Below are positions 26,101-38,100 of a stretch of 64,000 bases of DNA, in pieces. This DNA comes from Apoderus coryli. Its lineage: Eukaryota > Arthropoda > Insecta > Coleoptera > Attelabidae. The DNA is taken from NCBI GenBank assembly GCA_911728435.2, contig OU452214.1, positions 11,658,105-11,722,104 of the forward strand, given 5' to 3'. Both the position numbers and the translations under genes were made by a program. The stretch's first letter is position 1; every line of letters begins with the position of its first letter. Under the pieces are notes generated by a model. It saw only the letters and a program-made list of their open reading frames with translations. It was not told the DNA's origin and did not search any database.

Positions 26101-29100
26101 GGTTCATACAGGACTGGAAAACCTGGAAATCCTGGAATAGTCAGGGAATTTTAAAATGGCCTTAAAAGTCAGGGAAAAGTCAGGGAATTATCTGTAACTT
26201 TTAAAAAGTCAGGGAAAAGTGATCACGAGTTTAGAAATTGTTTGTTAAAAAAAGCGCAAAGCAATTAAAAACATTATTCCGGCCTGTTGATGCCATTGAA
26301 GTTATTAATTTACGTTCTCTTGGTTCGTATAGTAGGCCCAAATTTCGCTGTTTCCATTTGGACTGCGACTCGTCAATGTCGGCGACGGTATAACTCAAAG
26401 GGCGGCTTTGTTTTATGAGGTATCGCCCTATAAAAATCAGGCCAATTTATAATAAAGTCACAGAATATATTGTTAGGTGGTGTTAGTGTTTGTTATCTGT
26501 GGTTAAGCTTGCAGTGTGTTTTGTAAAATAGGATTTGTTTATTAATATTAATAAAATACATTATCACACGAAATCACAGTAAGTCTATTGGTCAATGTGA
26601 ATCCTGATTAAATATTTTACATTATATTCCTGTTTTTAGATGTCTAAGAAGAGAACTATATTTAATGATGAATGGATTGATCCAACTATTAATCCAAACT
26701 GGGCAAAATGTTTTAAAAAAGTGAAAACAGACATTTTCTCAGCGTTTTGCTTAATATGCAGTAAGGGTTTCTCTTTAAGCAACATGGGAAGACAGGCTTT
26801 GGTAAGCCATCAAAAATCTGCCAGTCATAGAAAAAAATTAAAAGCTTCTGTACAAATGAGTGCATTACAGTTATTGAAAAATAAGAATAATGTAACATGT
26901 TCAAGTACTTCCGGAATGAATTTGGCATCTGAAACACAGGAAAAAGAGGTCATTGGTTTTGCTAATAAAATTGGGGAAATAGAAATAGTAGAATCAAATG
27001 AAGTGCCCACTGTTACAAAGAATGATTTAAAAACGTATTTAAATGTTGGGGACAAAGTAACGGATGCTGAAATTTATTGGTCATTACATACCGTTGAAAC
27101 CCATATATCAAATAATTCTGTTACAAAGTCTATTACCATAATGAAGAAGATGTTTTGTGATAGCAAAATTGCAGATTCGTTAAAAATGGGACCAAGCAAA
27201 ATTGGATATTGTATCGTTTTTGGATTAGCCCCATACTTTAGTGAAGAGCTTTTAAACTATCTTAATACTTGTGAATATTATGTTATATGTTTCGACGAGG
27301 CTTTAAACAAAATATCACAGAGAGGTCAAATGGACATATATATTCGATATTGGGATTCAGACAAAATGTGTGTTGGAGTCAGGTATGAATTATTTAGACC
27401 AAATTTTATTAAATTTCCAGATGTAAGGGAAATATTAGTAGTGAACCACATTGCCCCCATTTATTTTTTATTTTCTCAGTAGGCAATTAGGGAAAGCTAA
27501 TGAAATTTCTGTAGTTTGCAAAGCATACAGCTACACTTGGTGTAATAACTTTATTTACTTTAAATACCATATGAACTTTTTGTTTTTAAACTGCAGTAAG
27601 TAATAACTACTTCTTCTCGTTGAACTAGCAAAAAGTGCCAGTTTCCAAAGGAGTTTGATATTAGGGGCAAAAAGGAGGTCGTTTTTCAAGAACATGGTAC
27701 TAGTTGTGTTCATCAAAATTTTCATGCCATAGTTAGAAGAGTACATGGTGACAAAAATATTTTTATGCAATAAATATTTTCGAAATCATTGTTGTTATCA
27801 AAAAGTCTGTATGTCATATTCCAAGCTGGTACAGAATATACTCTTAATTTTCAGATTTTTAAAGTCTGTGTTCATGGCCACAGCCAAAGCTGAGGACATT
27901 TTGCAAGCTTTTAAAGAAGGAGTGCTGCCATTAAAGATGAACAGAATTATTCATATCTCCATGGATGGGCCTAATGTTAACTGGAAATTCTACAGATTGC
28001 TAAATGAAGAAAATGAAGCAACTAAGCTGCTGGACCTGGGTTCTTGCGGATTACACGTAATCCATGGGGCGCTTAAAAGTGGACATAAAGCTGCAGGCTG
28101 GAAAGTGTGTGATTTTTTAAGATCAATTTATTGGTTGTTTAAAGACTCCCCTGCTAGGAGGGCAGCATACCTTCAACTAACAGATGGCCTGTCAAAATTT
28201 CCACTCAAATTTTGTTCAACAAGATGGGTTGAAAGCTCAGCTGCAACTGAAAGAGCCTTACAGATTTTAGAAGATATAAGAAAATTCTGTGTGGTAAAAG
28301 ATAGTAACCTTCCATCGACAGTAACTGTAAGATGTATTAAAACGGCCTTAGAAGATAAGTTTCTAAAGTGTAAACTAGGTTTTTTTTTTACAATTTCCTC
28401 ATCATTGGAAGGTTTTTTAACAAAATTTCAATCTTCAAAATCCTTATCTCCATTTCTTTATAGAGAAATGGGTCTACTAATTAAGTCCATAGCAAGTCGC
28501 TTTCTAAAAAAAGATGTCGTAAAAAAGTCTCCATCCAAGCTGCTTAAATTAGATTTGGAAGAAAAGAGTATATACCTTGAGTACACAGATATAGATGTGG
28601 GATTTATAACAAAAAAACATTTAAATCAAATTAAAAACGCAGATAAAGAACGTCGAATATTTTTTAAAGATTGTCAGTTATTTTTAAAAATTCTTTTCAA
28701 AAAAATATGTGAGCGCTCCTGTCTTAAATATACACTTACAAAGGCAATATCTTCTTTAGACCCTTATTTTATATGCACGGACCAAGAGTTAGCCACTAGT
28801 CGCTTCAATTCTCTCTTTTAAATTTACTATGAAAAAGAAATTATTGGTGTTAAAGTAGCTGAAGATGCATTATCTCAGTACAAAAAACTTATTGAAGACA
28901 AGACAGCAGCTGACTGTTTTGCTAAGTTTAATAATAATTTGTCAGATAGCCTGGATGTGTTTTTTAGAGGTATTGTTTTGGATAAATTTAATTTTACAGA
29001 ATTGTTTGATATCATTAAGATAACCCTTATACTTTCCCATGGCAATGCTACTGTTGAAAGTGGATTTTCGGTAAATAAAGAAATGCTTATAGAAAATATG

Positions 29101-32100
29101 GCAGAACAATCAATGACAGCCAGAAGAATTGTATATGATGCTTTAAAATATGCGGGAGGAGCAGATAATGTTATTATTACAGAAAAGATGAAAATATTTT
29201 TCCGACAGGCTCGCATGAAATATGGAATATATTTAGATGAAAAAAACAGAAAAGAAAACGAAGAGGTAAAAAAAGCTAGTATGAAGAGGAAAGTAGACCA
29301 AGAAATTAAGGCTTTGGAGAATAAAAAAACCAAGCTAGAAAGCTCTTTAGTTTATCAAAAACTGCAAATTGAAGAGAGACTTGCCAAATTAAATCAAAAA
29401 GATGCTTTGTAAAATTGTGTTCAATTATTAATATTAGGTACTTAGGACTTGTTGAGAGGTTACGGTAATAAACATATCAATAATTATTTTGTACTTATTT
29501 AGCGTGTATCTTATTTATTTTTATATTCGAATGTCTTTAAGGTTTTTTTGTTTTTTTTCGTATGGACGTATTTTTAATAATTATAAAAAAGTTTTATATC
29601 TTATGTTTGTGTCTTATTGGTTTACATGCTTAATACTATATAATTAACAATTTGGAATAGATTATTCGCTTGGAGTCTATCCAGTTTTCAAAATACTTCA
29701 TTAAACTTTTGAGAATAATTTATCTTTTAAAATTAAATGACCTGGAAAACCATGAATAAAAGTCAGGGAGAACCTGGAAAAGTCAGGGAATATTTTTCTT
29801 ATCCTTCTGTATGAACCCTGTATAATTTCCAAAATGTGACTACCTTCTATCCAAATAGCTGCAAATATTTAGTGATACTATCCAAATTACTCCAAATCCG
29901 CTTATAATTTTCAAATTGTGACTAACTTCTATCCAAATAGCTGCAAATATTGCTTATATTATCCAAATTACTCCAAATCCGCTTATAATTTCCAAATTGT
30001 GATTAACTTCTATCCAAATAGCTGCAAATATTGCTTATATTATCCAAATTACTCCAAATCCGCTTATAATTTCCAAAATGTGACTAACTTCTATTCAAAT
30101 AGCTGCAAATATTTAGTTATACTATCCAAATTACTCCAAATCCGCTTATAATTTCCAAATTGTGACTAACTTCTATCCAAATAGCTGCAAATATTTAGTT
30201 ATACTATCCAAATTACTCCAAATCCGCTTATAATTTTCAAATTGTGACTAACTTCTATCCAAATAGCTGCAAATATTGCTTATATTATCCAAATTACTCC
30301 AAATCCGCTTATAATTTCCAAAATGTGACTAACTTCTATTCAAATAGCTGCAAATATTTAGTTATACTATCCAAATTACTCCAAATCCGCTTATAATTTC
30401 CAAATTGTGACTAACTTCTATCCAAATAGCTGCAAATATTGCTTATATTATCCAAATTACTCCAAATCCGCTTATAATTTCCAAAATGTGACTAACTTCT
30501 ATCCAAATAGCTGCAAATATTGCTTATATTATCCAAATTACTCCAAATCCGCTTATAATTTCCAAATTGTGACTAACTTCTATCCAAATAGCTGCAAATA
30601 TTGCTTATATTATCCAAATTACTCCAAATCCGCTTATAATTTCCAAATTGTGACTAACTTCTATCCAAATAGCTGCAAATATTGCTTATATTATCCAAAT
30701 TACTCCAAATCCGCTTATAATTTCCAAAATGTGACTAACTTCTATTCAAATAGCTGCAAATATTTAGTTATACTATCCAAATTACTCCAAATCCGCTTAT
30801 AATTTCCAAATTGTGACTAACTTCTATCCAAATAGCTGCAAATATTGCTTATATTATCCAAATTACTCCAAATCCGCTTATAATTTCCAAAATGTGACTA
30901 ACTTCTATCCAAATAGCTGCAAATATTTAGTTATACTATCCAAATTACTCCAAATCCGCTTATAATTTTCAAATTGTGACTAACTTCTATCCAAATAGCT
31001 GCAAATATTGCTTATATTATCCAAATTACTCCAAATCCGCTTATAATTTCCAAAATGTGACTAACTTCTATTCAAATAGCTGCAAATATTTAGTTATACT
31101 ATCCAAATTACTCCAAATCCGCTTATAATTTCCAAATTGTGACTAACTTCTATCCAAATAGCTGCAAATATTGCTTATATTATCCAAATTACTCCAAATC
31201 CGCTTATAATTTCCAAAATGTGACTAACTTCTATTCAAATAGCTGCAAATATTTAGTTATACTATCCAAATTACTCCAAATCCGCTTATAATTTCCAAAT
31301 TGTGACTAACTTCTATCCAAATAGCTGCAAATATTGCTTATATTATCCAAATTACTCCAAATCCGCTTATAATTTCCAAAATGTGACTAACTTCTATTCA
31401 AATAGCTGCAAATATTTAGTTATACTATCCAAATTACTCCAAATCCGCTTATAATTTCCAAATTGTGACTAACTTCTATCCAAATAGCTGCAAATATTGC
31501 TTATATTATCCAAATTACTCCAAATCCGCTTATAATTTCCAAAATGTGACTAACTTCTATCCAAATAGCTGCAAATATTTAGTTATACTATCCAAATTAC
31601 TCCAAATCCGCTTATAATTTCCAAATTGTGACTAACTTCTATCCAAATAGCTGCAAATATTGCTTATATTATCCAAATTACTCCAAATCCGCTTATAATT
31701 TCCAAATTGTGACTAACTTCTATCCAAATAGCTGCAAATATTTAGTTATACTATCCAAATTACTCCAAATCCGCTTATAATTTTCAAATTGTGACTAACT
31801 TCTATCCAAATAGCTGCAAATATTGCTGACATCTATCCAAATTACTCCAAATTCGGTTATAATTTCCAAATTGTGACTAATTTTGGTGCAAATATCTTGA
31901 AAGGCCATTTGGCTGATATATCTGCTTCAAATTCCACCCAAAATTGTGACTAATTGAAGTCTAAATAGCTTCAATATTGGACTAGAATTGCAAAAGGTTA
32001 TTCATAATAGTTTCAAGATCGTATAACGCTTAATTAGTCACTTATTGTAACTAATTTATATCCGAATAGCTGCAAATATTGGCTACAGCTAACCAAACTG

Positions 32101-35100
32101 CTTTAGGTCTTCTACTAAAGGTCAATTAGTCACTTAAAATTTCAAACTACCTACTGTTTGTGTAAAACACTCCAAATATTTTTAGCGGCTTCAAAACCCA
32201 TCTGAATTTTATCAAAAGTCCTTAGAGCTTCAAATTCATTTAGCTCATACTATTCTTTTAGGGCTCTTGCTGATATGGACCGCGATGGACGTCTTGGTAC
32301 CGAAGAATTTGTCCTGGCGATGCACTTTTGTGAACAGGCATTACTTGGCAATCCGATACCCTCAAAACTGCCTGCTGATCTAGTTCCACCGTCATTTCGG
32401 CGGACTGCACGCACATTATCGATTTCTAGTCAGGGTAGTGCGATACCACCGGTGGATCAGGAGCCCAGCAGTTTGCTGATCTCGCAAAGTATGCTCAATA
32501 TATTATGTGTAAGTGTTCAAGTGGTGGAAATCCATTTTCCGCTTGTGTTTTAGATTCGTTCGAAGATAAACGTAAAGAGAATTATGAAAAAGGTCAAGCG
32601 GAGTTGGAGCGACGCAGGAAACAGTTGTTGGAGCAGCAGAAGAAAGAGGCTGAGGAGCGGGAGCGGAAAGAGAGGGAAGAGATTGAGCGGAAGGAGAAGG
32701 CGCGACAGGAGGCGGAGAGGAAGAGGTAATCTGGAGGATTTTTTTCACTTTTATTGTATTTTTCATTATTTTTATTGTCAGGATGGAGGAGTTGGAGAAA
32801 CAGATGAGAGAGCAACAGGAGAAGGAGAGATTGATGGAGGAGGACAGGAAGAGACAGGCGGAAATGAGAGAGGCGGCGAGGAAAGAGATGGAAAGGCAGA
32901 GGCAGTTGGAATGGGAGAAACAAAGGTTGCAGGTTAGAATTTGCTTTAACGCCTTATCAAGCTATTGTCAGTCACTGTTTTGGAATTCAAGCTTCGTTAG
33001 GAGTTGCTCGGGATTTTTAACTGCAAATTAGTCACTATTTTGGAATTCATGCTTGGTTAGGAGTTGTCCGGGATTTTTAATTGTGTAGTTAAAAATCCCG
33101 AACAACTAACGAAACATGAATTCCAAAACAGTGACTAATTTGTAGTTAAAAACCCCGGGCAACTCCTAACCAAGCATGACTTCCAAAATAGTGACTAATT
33201 TGTAGTTAAAAATCCCGAACAACTCCTAACGAAGCATGAATTCCAAAACAGTGACTAATTTGTAGTTAAAAACCCCGGGCAACTCCTAACCAAGCATGAA
33301 TTCCAAAATAGTGACTAATTTGTAGTTAAAAACCCCGGGCAACTCCTAACCAAGCATGACTTCCAAAATAGTGACTAATTTGTAGTTAAAAACCCCGGGC
33401 AACTCCTAACCAAGCATGACTTCCAAAATAGTGACTAATTTGTAGTTAAAAATTCCGAACAACTCCTAACGAAGCATGAATTCCAAAACAGTGACTAATT
33501 TGTAGTTAAAAACCCCGGGCAACTCCTAACCAAGCATGAATTCCAAAATAGTGACTAATTTGTAGTTAAAAACCCCGGGCAACTCCTAACCAAGCATGAC
33601 TTCCAAAATAGTGACTAATTTGTAGTTAAAAACCCCGGGCAACTCCTAACCAAGCATGAATTCCAAAATAGTGACTAATTTGTAGTTAAAAACCCCGGGC
33701 AACTCCTAACCAAGCATGACTTCCAAAATAGTGACTAATTTGTAGTTAAAAATTCCGAACAACTCCTAACGAAGCATGAATTCCAAAACAGTGACTAATT
33801 TGTAGTTAAAAACCCCGGGCAACTCCTAACCAAGCATGAATTCCAAAATAGTGACTAATTTGTAGTTAAAAATCTCTAAAAACTCCTAACCAAGCATGAA
33901 TTCCAAAATAGTGACTAATTTGTAGTTAAAAATTCCGAACAACTCCTAACGAAGCATGAATTCCAAAACAGTGACTAATTTGTAGTTAAAAACCCCGGGC
34001 AACTCCTAACCAAGCATGAATTCCAAAATAGTGACTAATTTGTAGTTAAAAACCCCGGGCAACTCCTAACCAAGCATGACTTCCAAAATAGTGACTAATT
34101 TGTAGTTAAAAATTCCGAACAACTCCTAACGAAGCATGAATTCCAAAACAGTGACTAATTTGTAGTTAAAAACCCCGGGCAACTCCTAACCAAGCATGAA
34201 TTACAAAATAGTGACTAATTTGTAGTTAAAAACCCCGGGCAACTCCTAACCAAGCATGACTTCCAAAATAGTGACTAATTTGTAGTTAAAAATTCCGAAC
34301 AACTCCTAACGAAGCATGAATTCCAAAACAGTGACTAATTTGTAGTTAAAAACCCCGGGCAACTCCTAACCAAGCATGAATTCCAAAATAGTGACTAATT
34401 TGTAGTTAAAAACCCCGGGCAACTCCTAACCAAGCATGACTTCCAAAATAGTGACTAATTTGTAGTTAAAAACCCCGGGCAACTCCTAACCAAGCATGAA
34501 TTCCAAAATAGTGACTAATTTGTAGTTAAAAACCCCGGGCAACTCCTAACCAAGCATGAATTCCAAAATAGTGACTAATTTGTAGTTAAAAATCTCTAAA
34601 AACTCCTAACCAAGCATGAATTCCAAAATAGTGACTAATTTGTAGTTAAAAACCCCGGGCAACTCCTAACCAAGCATGAATTCCAAAACAGTGACTAATT
34701 TTTAGTTAAAAACCCCGGACAACTGCTAACCAAGCATGAATTCCAAAATAGTGACTAATTTGTAGTTAAAAATCCCGAACAACTCCTAACCAAGCATGAA
34801 TTCCAAAACAGTGACTAATTTGTAGTTAAAAATCCCGAACAACTCCTAACGAAGCATGAATTCCAAAACAGTGACTAATTTGTAGTTAAAAACCCCGGGC
34901 AACTCCTAACCAAGCATGAATTCCAAAATAGTGACTAATTTGTAGTTAAAAATCTCTAAAAACTCCTAACCAAGCATGAATTCCAAAATAGTGACTAATT
35001 TGTAGTTAAAAACCCCGGGCAACTCCTAACCAAGCATGAATTCCAAAATAGTGACTAATTTGTAGTTAAAAACCCCGGGCAACTCCTAACCAAGCATGAA

Positions 35101-38100
35101 TTCCAAAACAGTGACTAATTTTTAGTTAAAAACCCCGGACAACTGCTAACCAAGCATGAATTCCAAAATAGTGACTAATTTGTAGTTAAAAATCCCGAAC
35201 AACTCCTAACGAAGCATGAATTCCAAAACAGTGACTAATTTGTAGTTAAAAACCCCGGGCAACTCCTAACCAAGCATGAATTCCAAAATAGTGACTAATT
35301 TGTAGTTAAAAACCCCGGGCAACTCCTAACCAAGCATAAATTCCAAAACAGTGACTAATTTTTAGTTAAAAACCCCGGACAACTGCTAACCAAGCATGAA
35401 TTCCAAAATAGTGACTAATTTGTAGTTAAAAACCCCGGGCAACTCCTAACCAAGCATGAATTCCAAAACAGTGACTAATTTGTAGTTAAAAATCCCGAAC
35501 AACTCCTAACCAAGCATGAATTCCAAAATAGTGACTAATTTGTAGTTAAAAATCCCGAACAACTCCTAACCAAGCATGAATTCCAAAACAGTGACTAATT
35601 TGTAGTTAAAAACCCCGGGCAACTCCTAACCAAGCATGAATTCCAAAACAGTGACTAATTTTTAGTTAAAAATTCCGGACAACTGCTAACCAAGCATGAA
35701 TTCCAAAATAGTGACTAATTTGTAGTTAAAAATCCCGAACAACTCCTAAACAAGCTTGAATTCCAAAACAGTGGCTAAAATGTGTAGTTAAAAATCCTGA
35801 ACAACTCCTAAACAAGCATGAATTCCAAAATAGTGACTAATTTGTAGTTAAAAACCCCGGACAACCGCTAACCAAGCATGAATTCCAAAATAGTGACTAA
35901 TTTGTAGTTAAAAACTCCGGGCAACTCCTAACCAAGCATGAATTCCAAAATAGTGACTAATTTGTAGTTAAAAACCCCGGGCAACTCCTAACCCAGCATG
36001 ACTTCCAAAATAGTGACTAATTTGTAGTTAAAAATCCCGAACAACTCCTAACGAAGCATGAATTCCAAAACAGTGACTAATTTGTAGTTAAAAACCCCGG
36101 GCAACTCCTAACCAAGCATGAATTCCAAAACAGTGACTAATTTTTAGTTAAAAATTCCGGACAACTGCTAACCAAGCATGAATTCCAAAATAGTGGCTAA
36201 TTTGTAGTTAAAAATCCCGAACAACTTCTAAACAAGCATGAATTCCAAAATAGTGACTAATTTGTAGTTAAAAATCCCGAACAACTCCTAACGAGACATG
36301 AATTCCAAAACATGCTTGTTTAGGAGTTGTCCGGGATTTTTAACTACAAATTAGTCACTGTTTTGGAATTCAAGCTTTGTTAGGAGGACATTTAGACAGG
36401 GTTTGAAGTGAGGGTAAAGATTTTAGATGAGTTTTTTGAGTGACTAAGCGTGGATTTAATTTCAGGAATTGCAACAGCAACGGCAAAAAGAACAGGAACA
36501 TGTCTTGAAATTGAAAGCAAAGAACCAGTCACTCACCATTGAACTTACCACCCTAAATGATCAAATTAAAGAGTTGTCGCACAAAATTTGCGACACTCGC
36601 GTCGACGTATCCAAAGTCAAAACGACAATTGACGGAATGCGATCGACGCGCGACACCCAAATGCAAGAAATGTCCCAGTTGAAAAACAAACTAAAGGACC
36701 AAAACGCACGATTACTGGCCTTGTCGCATGAAAAGGCGAAAATCGAAGCGAAAAACAAGGCGAATTTAACTGGGATTAGTGGCGATGATTCAACTAAACT
36801 TGCCTTTGACAATAAGGAGGTCACCATAAAGAATTTGAAGGAGAAAATCACGGATATCCAGGGTGAAATCGATGGGAAATTGAACGATATCGACAATAAC
36901 AATGCGCAATTGGGACAGATGAAGTCACAGTTGACATCGCTGTTGTCTGAATGCAGCAATTTGTACGGGGTGTATGAGACAAGGCGAAATCAAGTCCTGG
37001 AGATGCGAACCAGCGGGGGGAAAGTTGAGGAGGTGGAGGAGGATGTGTGGAAGACGGGAGCGGCGAGTTGGGGCGACTCCGCCACCGTCAACAACAACAA
37101 CGATTGGGGTGATGCGGAGGAGAGTGAGGGTGGAGTGACGGGGTTGGACTTGGATAGTATACCGGGTGTGCACAAGTATCGCGCGATCTACGAGTTTGTT
37201 GCGAGGAATAGTGATGAGATATCGTTCCAGCCTGGGGATATTATACGGGTGAGTGGCGACATTTATTGTGGCGATTGTGGTGAATGCGTGATTTTTTTTA
37301 GGTGCCCGAACAGCAGACTGGTGAGCCTGGTTGGTTGGCTGGAGAGATTCGGGGGCATACCGGTTGGTTTCCGGAGAGTTATGTGGAGGCTGTTGATGGA
37401 GTTGGGATACGTGGTGGAAGTGTTGGTGGTGGTGGTGGTGGTGCACAAGAAGCTTTGGATGTGGATGAGTTGGCAGAGGCTACAAAATTGGAGTGAGTAT
37501 TTTGCATGAGGTGATGGGAAAATAATATTTTTTATTATTAATTATTCATTTAATGGAGTTTTTTTGCGTCAAACTTAATTCCTCAGGTTTTTTTAAACAT
37601 TTAACTAAGAGTTACTGCTGTTTTACTTCCTGAGGTTTTTTTACAGTACAATTATTCATTAATTGGAGGTTTTCAACGACAAAATTTATTCCTCAGGTTT
37701 TTTAAACATTTAACTAATAACTATTGCTCCCTCAGGTTTTTTTACAGTACAATCATTCATTTAATGGAGGTTTTCCACGATAAACTTAATTCCTCAGGTT
37801 TTTTTAAAACATTAACTAAGAATTACTGCTGCTTTACCCTCTCAGGGTTTTTTACAGTTCAATTATTCATTTAATGGGGGGGTTTTAATGACTTTATTCC
37901 TCAGGTTTTTTTAAACATTTAACTAAGAGTTACTGCTGTTTTACTGCCTCAGGTTTTTTTACAGTACAATTAATTGAAGGTTTTTAACGATAAAATTTAT
38001 TACTCAGGTTTTTTTTAACATTTAACTAAGAATTACTGCTGTTTTACTTCCTGAGGTTTTTTTTACAGTACAATTATTCATTAATTGGAGGTTTCCAACG

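Noticed and set aside
29918..30802. Frames reading [21 protein letters not shown] repeats
   Set aside because: The 81-bp unit equals 27 codons, so the frame stays open through the array; 82-bp units break it. No coding sign beyond this.
33085..36312. Resemblance of the 60-bp array to a CRISPR array
   Set aside because: The whole 60-bp unit is conserved, with no unique spacers, and it lies in an intron of an animal gene.
36561..37448. Minus-strand frames opposite Dap160 exons 9 and 10, including a His-rich one
   Set aside because: Antisense of the coiled-coil and Gly-rich coding sequence; no independent evidence.
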